NCBI GenBank assembly: GCA_027924645.1
Contig: BSBN01000829.1
Span: forward strand, 1,550,001-1,614,000
Direction: 5' to 3'
Source: Cunninghamia lanceolata
Lineage: Eukaryota; Streptophyta; Pinopsida; Cupressales; Cupressaceae
Length of the DNA stretch: 64,000 nucleotides
Position numbers and translations under genes: made by a program
Notes under the pieces: model-generated
Told to the model about the DNA's origin: nothing
Database searches by the model: none
Seen by the model: only the letters and a program-made list of their open reading frames with translations
In this document: in pieces, positions 35,501-46,151 of the stretch
How the letters are laid out: each line of letters starts with the position of its first letter
Numbering within the stretch: position 1 is the first letter of the stretch

Positions 35501-36858
35501 GAAAGTATGTTACTATTTCGAAGAGCAAGATGATTGTCTAATTACTATGAAAGCAATAAAAGAACTTGAATAGATGAAGATTTGAAGACTCCACTATCCC
35601 TCAGTGATCCTTGTGTAGGCAACCTTGAATCTATTTGTGACAACAATTGGTTCTCTCGATGACAAAATGACTCAAAGCAGCAAAGAGAAGCTTTTGTGAA
35701 GCTTGTATGAGCTTGATGTGAGCTTGGATTGAGCACAATGGCTAAAAATTTGAGCAGTGTGGTGCTACTTGTCCAAACAATCAAAGTAAAAGGCACTTAT
35801 GTCCTATATGAGCATATGAATGCTAGATTAGAGAGTAAACTTGGCAAGAGCTGGTGCACAATGAATTTCCCTCCCTTTGTGCTCGAGGGAGGGGGTATTT
35901 ATAGGTTTGAAGAAGGGATTGGATTGAAGAGTTAACTCATTTGATTAATGAGTTAACAAGAATAGATTGGGGAGTTAAGAAGGTTGACTACCCAGTGAAC
36001 TCACCAAGAAGGAGAGTGATGAAGCAATGATAGCTTATCACTGAAGAAGAAATGGAGGTGAGGGAATACATGAGATTGATTGGAGAGTTAATTTAAGATT
36101 AAATAGAGATAATTATGCATGTCTGGGTGCATGAAATAGTTAACTCTATATCAAGGATCAAAAATACGCATACATAAAGAAAAAAAGGTGAAAACAGAGC
36201 AAAAATGTGAGAGAAACTTTAGTTTTTCTACAGGACAAAAGATGGTAGGGTTGCCACTTTCTTCAGATAGGGTTGCCCAGGGAGATCATGGGTCTCTTGG
36301 GGAGATCTGTGGTGAAACAAGGTAGATTTCAGAAATCAGGGTGGCAGAAGGAAAAATGGTGGAAAAAGATGATTTCTGTATTAAGAAACAGGTCAAACAT
36401 GAAGAAGAATCCAAATCTCCACTTGCATCTATAGGATCTCCCAGGGAGATCTAGAAATAATAGGGGGAGATTTGGATAGGAAGGTTGAAACTAAAAATGG
36501 AAAGTGGGAGAGGGATCAGGGGACCTCTAGAAGGCTTCTAGGAGGTGTACTAGATGAAACACAAAGAGACAAGGTGAAAACTCACCTACAAGACACTCAC
36601 AAGGCCTAGGATTAAGGTCACAAGGTAGAAAATGCAAGTTGACAAGTGTCGTAACAAGTGTCAAAAAGCGTCGCAAACGGGGAAGAAGGAGAAGAAGGAG
36701 AATCGACAAAGAAGAAAAGACACAAAACAAGAAGAGATGACATGTCATCAAGAGGCCTGCTTCCCAAAGGATTTATTTTCACGCTTACATGTACGTGATA
36801 AGGATTTAAATCATCATAGGGGTCCTCATGTAGGTAGTGCATGATTTTTGTGCTTACA
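35500..36858 (-). repeat. E4: minus-strand 3' LTR (left end unresolved)
   Basis: On the minus strand the LTR starts TGTAAGCACAAAAATC at 36,858, right after the purine tract CCCCAAAGGGGGCAAATA (36,859-36,876). A promoter-like CCTATAAATACCCCC lies at about 35,887-35,901, about 960 bp into the LTR. U3 contains a loose array of GGGTTGCC and GGGAGATC words (36,247-36,480). The start differs from the TGTAGACACC family, so this is a related but separate family. I could not find the U5 end. Confidence 0.55.
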
Positions 36859-37265
36859 TATTTGCCCCCTTTGGGGATGATAGTCTACATGAAAGATAGA
36901 CACCATTCCCAAACTAGTCCTTACCTGTTGTCGATTTTCTGCAATTTGTACCTGCAATAACTAGTATCAGTCTAGCATGTAAATATATCAAAAAAAATAA
37001 TGAAAAATGAAATGACGAACTTACCATTGATAGTTTGAGTTTGACTAGTCGATTGCTTTTGTCGGTTTGAACTTGTAGGTATGAGAGCACGTGAAACAAT
37101 GCACAAAACAAATGCATAAAAGCAAAACAAACTAGACTAAATGCACAAAATGAAACTAAGCTAAGGGCAAACAAAGAGAACCAAATTGTGAGATCAAAGC
37201 GAAATGGTGACATAATCATTCGTGTGAGCAGTTGATGGAGAAGTATCATTAAGGGGATCGCAGAG

Positions 37266-38896
37266 ATGGCCGACTCTTCCTTAGCTGCAGAGAAACGGGT
37301 AAGTAATTAGTGAAAAACTCTCCTCTAAACCCTAGGTTGAATTTTGCAAAAATCTCTTGAAATCATCTATTTTTGGTGATTTTTCTTGTTGCATTGTGTT
37401 TGTCTTGTCATTTAGAGAAGGACTGGTCTTTCATTTTCTGAAATCGGTTGAGAAACAGGGTTTTTAAACTAATTTTTGCTCAAGGGGCTTTCTCATAGGG
37501 TCATCCCTTTTGGCAAGCAAGGTCACCCAGGGGGATCTTGTCTGACAATAGGGTCACCCTGGGGGATCCTGACTGACACCTGGGTTGCCTGAGAGGCGAA
37601 CTTGTGGGACTAATTTTTGGTTGCAATTGATGTTGTTTAATGCTTCTTTCACTCTGAATTGACATGAACTTGGTCACTTAATCTACCTATTTATTACAAT
37701 TTTTGATGGTTTATATGTTTTTTTTGTATTTTTACGAGTTTATGAGATCCAATCTAAACTTCTCTTTTGATTTTGTAGGAGGGGTGCATTCAATGGAATG
37801 TTGGGTGAGAGCAAGGGTACCTTTCAGGGATGTTTGCTTCCCTTAGTGTAGAGGATCGTGCCATACTGAAGAGGATAGGAATTGGTAGAGTTTCTCATGT
37901 TCCTGTGATCCATCCTATATCTCAGATATGCTATGATATTCTGACTTACTGGGATCTAGATAGGAACACATTCAGGTTCCCACAGATTTTAGGGGAGTGG
38001 ACTATCACTCTAAATGATGTATATCTTATTCTCGAGGTCCCTGTGAGGGGACAAACTCTATTTCTTCCTACCAATGAGTCTTCTGAGAATAAGGCTTCTT
38101 GTGCTACTTTCATGGGGGTTAATCATCCCAGAGAACTAGACAGGAATTCTACTTTCTTCAATACCTCGGCTCCGTATCCCACTTTTGAGGAGGTTTCTAA
38201 TTAGTTTGATTATTTCAAGACTGTTGGGAGACAAAGCCTCGGCTCGATTGAGATGGTGTTGGGCACCCATCATTCGCAGTCTAGAGGAGGGTACAATTTA
38301 TGCATGGGGACCTGACATCCTGGCTATGGTCTACACAGATTTTTATCAGATCTCTCGGTGAGGGGCTTTAGCTTTTAGCCACTCTTCTTTGATTATGACA
38401 TGGATCTTTGAGCATATGAGGCCTTATCAGAAGCTTATTCCTCTTCCAGACAGGTGACTAATGAGAGCAATGAGGTGGGCACATATTGGTCATTATGATG
38501 CTACACTTCCCACTATTGCCACCCTCACAGATGATGATGTGATTTTTGATCCTTACTGTGACATGGAGGGGGCTTGGCCCCAAGATGGTGAGGTGAGAGC
38601 ATATTGCCATGAGATTCTAGAGATCACAGATTGTAATGGTTAGGTTGAGGCTCATCGAGTAGATTGAGTCTTGTAGCAGTTCGGCAAGGATGTCCTAGAG
38701 GACTTGCCCCCAGTGTCCACTTGTTATAGGACCATTTAGGAGATGGGGGAGATTGGATAGAGGAGCATTGTCTAGACACCCTTGACTCTAGGTGTTTTCA
38801 TTACTAGAGCTTCTAGAGTAGGATGGAGGGGAGGGAGAGGGACTCCTTGATCTGTAACTATGGTCGTTGATTCAAAGTCCACAGATGAGGACTATG
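37266..38896 (+). pseudogene. Plant mobile domain (PMD) ORF with intron, cut by E2
   Basis: Exon 1 starts ATG 37,266 (MADSSLAAEKR) and meets a GTAAGT donor at 37,299. The acceptor TTTTGTAG ends at 37,778, and exon 2 continues in frame with EGCIQWNVG. The PMD core follows: YWDLDRNTFRFPQILGEWTI, TLNDVYLILEVPVRGQTLFL, later LAMVYTDFYQISR and MRAMRWAHIGHYDATLPTI, ending with EAHRVD, a stop and QFGKDVLEDLPP. The longest open parts are 37,830-38,204 and 38,461-38,643. Stops are mostly TAG or TGA. PMD proteins act in plant gene silencing and meristem maintenance, and their domain is often carried by transposons. This one lies antisense to E4, just upstream of its 3' LTR, and is truncated at 38,896 by E2. 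Confidence 0.82.
37299..37778 (+). other. Predicted intron of the PMD ORF
   Basis: A GTAAGT donor and a T-rich TTTTGTAG acceptor bound 480 bp that join two in-frame coding pieces. The intron contains GGGTCACCC / GGGGGATC words in partial repeats (37,497-37,600), similar to words in the E4 LTR U3. Confidence 0.65.
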
Positions 38897-39955
38897 TGTA
38901 GACACCCTAAAATGACCATGTCGTCACATGACTTGCATTTCATCAATTCTTCTAATCACCTGCATTTAGCGTTAATTAAATAATCTAATTATTTAATTAA
39001 TTTCATTAAATTCCTCTAAATCTCCTAAATCGACATTAATTAAATTAAATTCCTCTATTTTCTTCCACAATTAAATAATTCAATTATTTAATTAAATCAT
39101 TATCCTCTTTCAAATTTCAAGTCTCCAATAATTAAATAAATCCAATTATTTAATTAATTCATCACAAATTCCCTCTTATCTACAATTAAATAATTCTACA
39201 TTATTTAATTAAATCACTTGTTCCTCTAAATTTAAATAAATCATGCAAATTTATTTAAATTATCTCAATACTCTAAAAATAAATAAAATAAAATATTTTA
39301 TTTATAATCTTTGGTTCCTCAATCATGCACAAACAATTAAATAAATTTATTTATTTAATTTCAGTTAAATTCCAATTCCTCTTAAAATATCTTGTTAACT
39401 CATGTGCACAATCAGTCTTATTTTAAGAACTCTAAAAAAGACAAAATTACAAGTTGAGTTATCTATTCAATTAATCTTGTTTTCATCATATCTTAATAAA
39501 AATATCCTTATGGATTGACACATGTCATGTGCACGTTCATCATGGTTATTTGTTTTATTTCCTTCGTTGATTCTTTTTAATTATCTGGACCATTGATAGA
39601 TCATGTTTGAAACCTATATAAACCCCCCTCATCTCCTTCACAAATCTCTCTTCGATCACTTATTCTCATGCATCCTTTAACAATGCTTTGAGCATATATC
39701 ACATCGATTGAGCAACTTCATGATCTCTTAACATTGATCTTTGAGCACCTTGAGCACTTTACTTGCTTGTTGCAAACATGGTTTCGCAGCACTATTGAGC
39801 AATCCACATTCATCCAAAGGGAACAATACAAGTCTCGGTAAAAGCTTTCATATTTCATTGATTTATTAGTAATGGCTTTTATTTAGATTAGTTCTCTTTA
39901 TGTTATGTGCTTTTGGTTTATTTAGTTTTGATTTAATCAATTTTCCTCATACACA
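38897..39955 (+). repeat. E2 5' LTR
   Basis: Starts TGTAGACACCCTAAAATG and ends CCTCATACACA. U3 (38,970-39,365) holds about seven AT-rich palindromes. A TATA box, CTATATAAACCCCCC, lies at about 39,614-39,628. After it come TTGAGCAC words and TTGCAAACATGGTTTCGCAG, shared with the E5 LTR. It is followed by the primer binding site. Homology to E5 in opposite orientation and to E3 at its ends sets the family. Confidence 0.85.
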
Positions 39956-39956
39956 T

Positions 39957-39973
39957 TTTGGCACACCCGGTGG
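39957..39973 (+). promoter_or_regulatory. E2 primer binding site
   Basis: TTTGGCACACCCGGTGG follows the LTR end. E3 has TGGCACGCCCGGTGGGAC in the same place, so the E2 copy carries a G-to-A and a further change. The primer tRNA should end in a sequence like CACCGGGCGUGCCA; I do not assign its identity. Confidence 0.75.
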
Positions 39974-41224
39974 AACCCACTAATCCCTCTTTTTCTTTGA
40001 GAAATTAATTTTTTTTAAGTTACAGTACGAAACAGCGCAAAATACATAGAAAATCACTTTTGGCAGTATCCTAAAGCACTTCTGGAGGCACAGTACAATG
40101 CCCCCGGGCCATACTACGGTGCTCTTGGTAACACAGAGCTGCGCTTTTGGTGTAATAGTCTAGCGCTATTGGTAGTATCATAAAGTGCTTTTGAAAATTT
40201 AGGTTTCTGATCTTATTTTAGTGATTTTTACAGGGTTTTACTCACTTAACTATCATTGATTTGACTGACAAGTTGGTTTATTTGTCTTTCAACTATCTTT
40301 GATACTTCCTAAGCTGACTTCTTTAGGGGTATTTTTGATATTTGAGTTAACCTATCTATTCGTGACACCTTCTGAGTTTTCTTGATTTCAGGATACAGAT
40401 CTATCAAATATTACTTCTCAGAACATTAAAATCAACCATGAAATTGTATATGGACTTAGTTATTTTGATAAAATATAACTTTTTCTGGATCTAAGTCTCG
40501 TGTAGCACTTTTGGTTACACAGTACAGCACTTCCGGCAGCACAATACGGTGCTTCTGGGTCTGGTTCAGTGCGTCTGGTGGCACAATAGATCACCTCTGG
40601 TCTTTAACACATCACTTTTGGTAACACAGTGTAGCGCTATTGGTATCACAGTAAGTTGCTTTCGGTTTGACAGTAACTCGCTTTTGGTCAATTGATTTAT
40701 TTTTTCTAAACTTGTGAGTTTCTGTGGAACTAATTGACTTGTTGCAGCTTCTTATCACTCACACAGAGCAAAAAGATTTTTCTAATATGTTCATGTAGGA
40801 TGACCATTGAAGAAATCTTGATTTATTGCACTAAGTCTTAGAAACATATTGCCTTCTTAAGGGATAAATGAACAAATCATTTCGGCAATCTAAGTCTTAG
40901 GAACATACTACTTTTCTTAAGGGATAATGGACATGTATGTGAAAACACCTCAATTTTCTAAGGGACAATGGACATGAATGCCAAACACTTCAATTTCATA
41001 AGGGACAATTGACAACTACAAATGTATGTGTGCCTAATTTAGTTGTACCTTATTTTTCTTATAACGGGACAATTGAACCTTTGTTTGATGTGATTGCTCT
41101 TACATTTCAGTAATTCCTTTAGAAGGGCCTACTTTTGGATTGCATTTCATCCAAAAGGGACGAACCTAAGCAGAGTTTTCCTTTGAACCACTATATAAGA
41201 GGGATAAGGTGAAAGACAAGTCCT
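39974..41224 (+). repeat. E2 leader, part 1, with ~22-nt repeat arrays
   Basis: This is non-coding. Two array blocks, about 40,058-40,195 and 40,500-40,690, consist of units like AGCGCTTTTGGTAACACAGT at about 22-nt spacing, at least six and nine units. From 40,850 to 41,060 there are looser repeats of an (A)AGGGACAATGGACAT word. The leader resumes at 51,786 beyond E3. Confidence 0.75.
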
Positions 41225-42195
41225 TGTATATCAAAAAAATTTGGATTTATAAATGGAAATGATCAAACAATTGAAATGCATAACCTAAACCCAAATAATT
41301 CAATACCTCGAAGATGCAAGATGAGCTTGATTGATCAATTTGTTGTGTTGGTTGCTCGATTCTGCAGCATAACATTAAGATGAAGATGCTAGAATGAATG
41401 ATAGATGAAGGATGCAAAGGCTCTAATGATATTTCAACAGAATAAGGGTACTTGAGGCTCAATGCATGCTAATGATAATTTGGCAGAATAAGGTTACTTG
41501 AAGCTCAATCCATGCTAATGGCTTGTGAGGGGTTTGATTTATAGGAAAGGCTTGGTTCCAATGGACGGCTGAGATTAAAAGGCTAATTGATTGATGTGGA
41601 CGGCTAGGATTGATTAGGTATTCCCACTCTTCAAGGGAGTTGTATTCATTTGACAAGTGTCAAGGAGAATAGGGCTCATGTATGCTTATATACATAAAAA
41701 GTACTACATATAAAAGATATTAAAAAAAAGGCTGTAGTACCACTTATCTTTTTAAATGAAAGAGGCACACATGTCGGCTAAATGATAAGATAAATTAATT
41801 AAATAAATAAAATTTATTTGATTAATTGGAAAGTCGGCTTATGATGAGAACTTAATTCAAATAAAATATTTGAATTAGTTGGGATATTAGTTGGATATTA
41901 ATTAAATAAATAAAATTTATTTAATTAATTAGAAAGTCGGCTTAGGCTATGATTGGGATATGATGTGGAAATTAATTAAATAAATAAAGTTTATTTAATT
42001 AATTAGCTAAGTAGGATAAGGATGGGATTGAATGGGATTTTAATTAAATAAATAAAATTTATTTAATTAATTGGCTAATGGATAAATGGGATTAAGAGTG
42101 GGATTTAGGACAAAATGTTACATGATGTCTTAATAATATTTTTATCAAGGTGTTGCAAGACATGGACAAAGTTGGGACAAATTTGGGTGTCTACA
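41225..42195 (-). repeat. E3 3' LTR
   Basis: Plus-strand ends are TGTATATC and GGTGTCTACA; in element sense it starts TGTAGACACCC. It contains four AT palindromes in U3 (41,785-42,075 on plus) and a TATA-like CTATAAATCAAACCCC in sense at about 41,525-41,540. It is followed in sense-upstream direction by the purine tract TCAAAGAGGGGCAAAA (42,196-42,211). Confidence 0.95.
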
Positions 42196-42211
42196 TTTTG
42201 CCCCTCTTTGA
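42196..42211 (-). promoter_or_regulatory. E3 polypurine tract
   Basis: In sense it reads TCAAAGAGGGGCAAAA, directly before the 3' LTR start TGTAGACACC. The identical tract precedes the E5 3' LTR at 32,819. Confidence 0.88.
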
Positions 42212-45120
42212 GATGATGTTTAAGATGATGAGCTTTATGTCGAGTAACATCATTTCAAAGAAGTTAAGGTATGGATAATTGATAGGGATGTTGATGATGA
42301 TGATGATGATGATATAAAGGATAGGTTGGTGATGCCCCCTCGAGAGGATAGGTGGGTTGGACAAACACGAGTAGGCTCTCGAAATGAAATAGCTTGGTCA
42401 AGAAAGAAAGATAAGGGAATGGATAGAAGAAATGAATGATGCATTATGCTGCAATGAAAGTGAGCAACCATAATGTTTGATATAGCACTTGACGTTATGC
42501 ACCAAGGTATAAGGACCAAGGTGACGATGTGTCTCGTGCCCCAGCGTAATACAACCTTGTCTGGATAAAGATATGAATATTAGCTGGAATGGTATTGAGA
42601 TGATGCAAATGCAAGATAAAATGATAGCACACACAAGCAAGCAAGCAAGCATGCACAAATGATTCAAAAACAAACAAGGTATTTCCCCTATCAAGCTGTA
42701 AACCAATGATGAATTGCTGATTGATAATAGTTGAGAGTGTTGTCATTGCGGGGAAAGCTATATCCCTAGATCAACACAAGGTTGTTTGTTGAGTTGGTTG
42801 GCTAGTTGATTAATTGATTTGGCTTATAACAAGGCTAGGATCAAGACCATGGATTGCGTTTGGATAACTTGGCTTGATTGATTAACTTGATTGGTATGGA
42901 TTAAGGATTGACTTGCATTTGGATCATTGTTTGGAATGACTGGAAGATGATGAAATGCTGATTAGATTGATTTGATGAAGGATGGATGTGCTATGATAGA
43001 TTGATTGGAAGAAGTTGTTTATTGATGATGTATAAGATAGATGATAGAAGAAATGATGAGAGAAGAAAGAGGAAAATCGCTTGTGCCTGAATCTGGGCAC
43101 TTCCTTCGTACTCCAGACTGCCTACATACCCTATATCCATGGGATCAAGGCACTTAATGATGGAAATGAGATGTAGTTCTAATGTTGTGTTTTATTGATG
43201 AGATGATGAAAATGGATTGAGATTGATCAAGTGATTGATTGATGAAATGGTGATGATATGTGGTGGATTGAGCTACTTTTGATTTGCTAAAGTGGTTGGA
43301 TTTATTTTGATGGCTAGCTTGATGTGCTTTGGTTTTGATGTTTGCTATTGCTGGGTTGATTTGTTTTGATGATTGGATTGTTTTGAATGATGATAGTGAT
43401 GGTGTGATGATTAGAGTGTCCACTCAATCTAAGCATAAGCAAGTGTTCTCAGTATGCTCAAAGGATGTAAAACAAACAAGGTATTGCCCTTGTCAAGTCA
43501 TAAACCAATGATTGATTGTTTGTTTTGTTTGATAGATAGTGTTGTCATTGTGGGGAAAGCTATATCCCTAGATCAACATAAGGATGTGGGAACGCTATAT
43601 CCCATTGATGATGATCGATGATGATTGATTTGGTTCATGACAAGATTAGGATCAAAAACTTGTTGATTTAAGTGGATAATGTTCCTTGATTGATTAGCTT
43701 CCTTGATATGGATTAGTGTGACTTAGATTTAAGATCATTGCTTAGATTGATTTGATTGATATGATTGGAAGAAGTGATTGATTGAAATGGATGAATGTTA
43801 TGTTATTGATAGGAAGAATTGATGATGATGATTTTGATTGAATGTTGATGGAGTTGATTATTTTGGATGATGTGATTGGTTTTATTGCTTGGATTTTTTT
43901 GGTGGATATTTGATTTTTTTAGAATTTTTGACATATTTTGATTTTTTTGGATTTTTGGGGATATTTTGATTTTTTTTTTTAATTTTTGGGATGTTTTGAT
44001 TTTTTGGTTTTTTTGAATGTTTTGGAACATCAATGGATTTACAATTTGGGTAGCCTTTGTGCTTGATACCAATGACAAGGGAAAAAACCAAGTCTAGGTG
44101 CAAGGATGGATGTAGGATGGATGGATAAAAGGATGGGCTCATAGTAAATGGGATGAAAGGCTCATGATAGATGGATAGATAAGAGGATAGGCCGTATAAG
44201 GTATGTATGCATGCCTCATGATAAATGGATAGGTAGGCTATAGTGGAAAGCTCATGATAAATGGATGGGGATAAGCTATAAGATGGAAAGCTCGTGATAA
44301 GGATACGCCATAGTGGATGGATCATAAGGGATCTACAATGTGATCTTCAAAGGCTATGTTGCATAGGAAGAATAACTTGCCCCATTCTAGGTGGTGATGC
44401 TTAGGATTTTTACATGAAAAAGTTCATGACCAAGGGATGACATGATGGATTGGATTTGGATAGGATGGATAAATTGTCAATGGACAGGACTTGGTTTGGA
44501 AAGAAGGTATGTCAAGAAATATCCAAACATGTTTCAACATTTTGCCCCTATGTCTTCATCAAGATCAAAAGGAGGAAAGGGAGGATAAATGGGCTCAATA
44601 AGATAGGTATATGGATGTAATGGCTAAGGATGGTAGGATGTTGCATGATAGGAATGATATAATGGGATAGGTAGTTTGGAAATGAATAGGTTGGATGAGA
44701 CAATGTGCCCCCAAGTGTAAGTGACATAGAAGATCAACCTACACATGATGCCTATTTGCCAGGTTTTCATCATGGTACTTATCCAAGGTTCCTGTTTACT
44801 AGGTTTTCACCGTTGGACGAAGGGATTTATCTTTACTTTTTTTATTTTTATTTTTTCTTCTTTTTGTTTTGATGGGATAGCATGACAATTACACATGGCA
44901 CCTATTTGCCAGGTTTTCACCATGGTAATGGATAGGAGGGACTCAAGTGGCTAGTGCTATGTGAGGTGATAGTGTCCCATTAGAGATGGATGTCATCGCA
45001 TGGACCATGTCATTATGCTCATAGATGTTGATAAGGGATTGCATGGATGGGAGATGGATTAGGTGGATAGTAGATGATGAAATGGATTATGAAAGGTTCA
45101 TGCAAGGATGGATGGATAAA
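42212..45120 (-). other. E3 3' UTR with repeated modules
   Basis: Non-coding. In plus coordinates: the AACAAGGTATT(G/T)CCC block followed by TAAACCAATGAT and GGGAAAGCTATATCCCTAGA occurs twice (42,670-42,780 and 43,472-43,585). The GTAGGCAG stem-loop module is at 43,083-43,153. A T-rich tract is at 43,895-44,030. The GTGAAAACCTGGCAAA module (plus-strand TTTGCCAGGTTTTCA) occurs at about 44,755, 44,803 (variant) and 44,907. GGATGGATAG words are frequent from 44,100 to 45,200. Confidence 0.75.
43083..43153 (-). ncRNA. 3' UTR stem-loop module (E3 copy)
   Basis: The arms GTGCCT (43,083-43,088) and AGGCAC (43,148-43,153) are complementary and replace the GTACCT/AGGTAC pair of the E5 copy. The interior keeps GGGTATGTAGGCAGTCTGGA and GTACGAAGGAAGTGCCC in sense. 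Confidence 0.55.
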
Positions 45121-45124
45121 AGGC

Positions 45125-46148
45125 TTATGCAAAAGCATGGACCATAGGAAGGTGATGGGGAAGATTCATAGGATAATAGATGAAGGATGGGGAGATGGAG
45201 GCATGTGGGAATGTTTTGGAATGGAAGGGAACCATGACCAATGGTTGCACACACCATGATAAACATTGAAACTTTTGATGGGATGGTGGTGTAGGAAGCA
45301 GCGGTGATGTTTGCTTGGGAGATGGTTGATGAAGTGATTTAGGAACCCACATAGATTTAGTATTTTTAGTGCTTTTGCTTTGCTTGTGGGATTTTTTAAG
45401 GGAGTGGAAGTTTTGGATGGAAGTAGGATCTTGGATGGATATAGGTGATTGGGAGTCTTGAGATGTGGATGAGGATGCCTCATTTGCTTTGCTAGTTTTT
45501 TGCTTAGGAACCCAAACCATTTTGATTTTGGGCTTTGCTTTTGGAGGTATGGGTTTAGATAGCTTTGTGAATGTACTTTGCTTAGAAGATGGATGATTTA
45601 AAGACTTTTCACATTGATGTCCTAAGGCATTAGGGTCCTTAGGAGTTTTAGTTGGATTTTTGGCTTTATAAGTAAAGGCATCCAAATGTTTATTTTGGAA
45701 TCCCATGGGTTTGGTGGAAGTGGGGTTGGTGGAATGATTGGAAGCTTTATGCTTAAACGATGTGTGCTTTTGTTGGCCATGATTAGGAATGTAAGGATAC
45801 ATATGAATGATAGGTATGCTAGGTGTTGGAAGCAATGGTGGCAAGGTGGATGGAGGGATATTTGGAGTTGGTAAAAGTGGAGACAAAGTGGATGGTGGAA
45901 GGTGTATGGTCACATGCTTTTGACATTTATAGGATGATGGAGTTGGAATGACAACATATGTTTTTGGGTAGATGGGGGGTGTGATGGAAAGTGATAGGTT
46001 TAGGATGCATGAAGAGATTACCAACATCTTGGCCTTGTTTACCTTGGGGTGTGTATTCAAGGCCATATGAGCAGGAAGGAATCTTGACATGGTTTGGCTC
46101 CAAAATACCTTGTTTATAAAGGCCTAGACCTTTGTCTTTGTAGTTCAT
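45125..46148 (-). CDS. E3 second ORF, Pro/Ser/Lys-rich, unknown
   Basis: The main frame (46,090-45,125) has 321 codons and no internal stop. It is rich in Pro, Ser and Lys and contains two related segments, KIKMVWVPKQKT and TKSMWVPKSLH, about 70 residues apart. An overlapping upstream frame (46,148-45,927) reads MNYKDKGLGLYKQGILEPN, resembling the G-patch-like stretch that lies between protease and RT in Tat pol (E2: MGYKGKGGLGK and a following MEPI). So the ORF may begin in a pol relic and run into captured or novel sequence. No enzyme domain is visible, and expression is uncertain. Confidence 0.5.
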
Positions 46149-46151
46149 GTT

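Noticed and set aside
41247..41656. Small minus-strand frames repeated at 50,837-51,246
   Set aside because: They lie inside the two E3 LTRs and are repeated only because the LTRs are.
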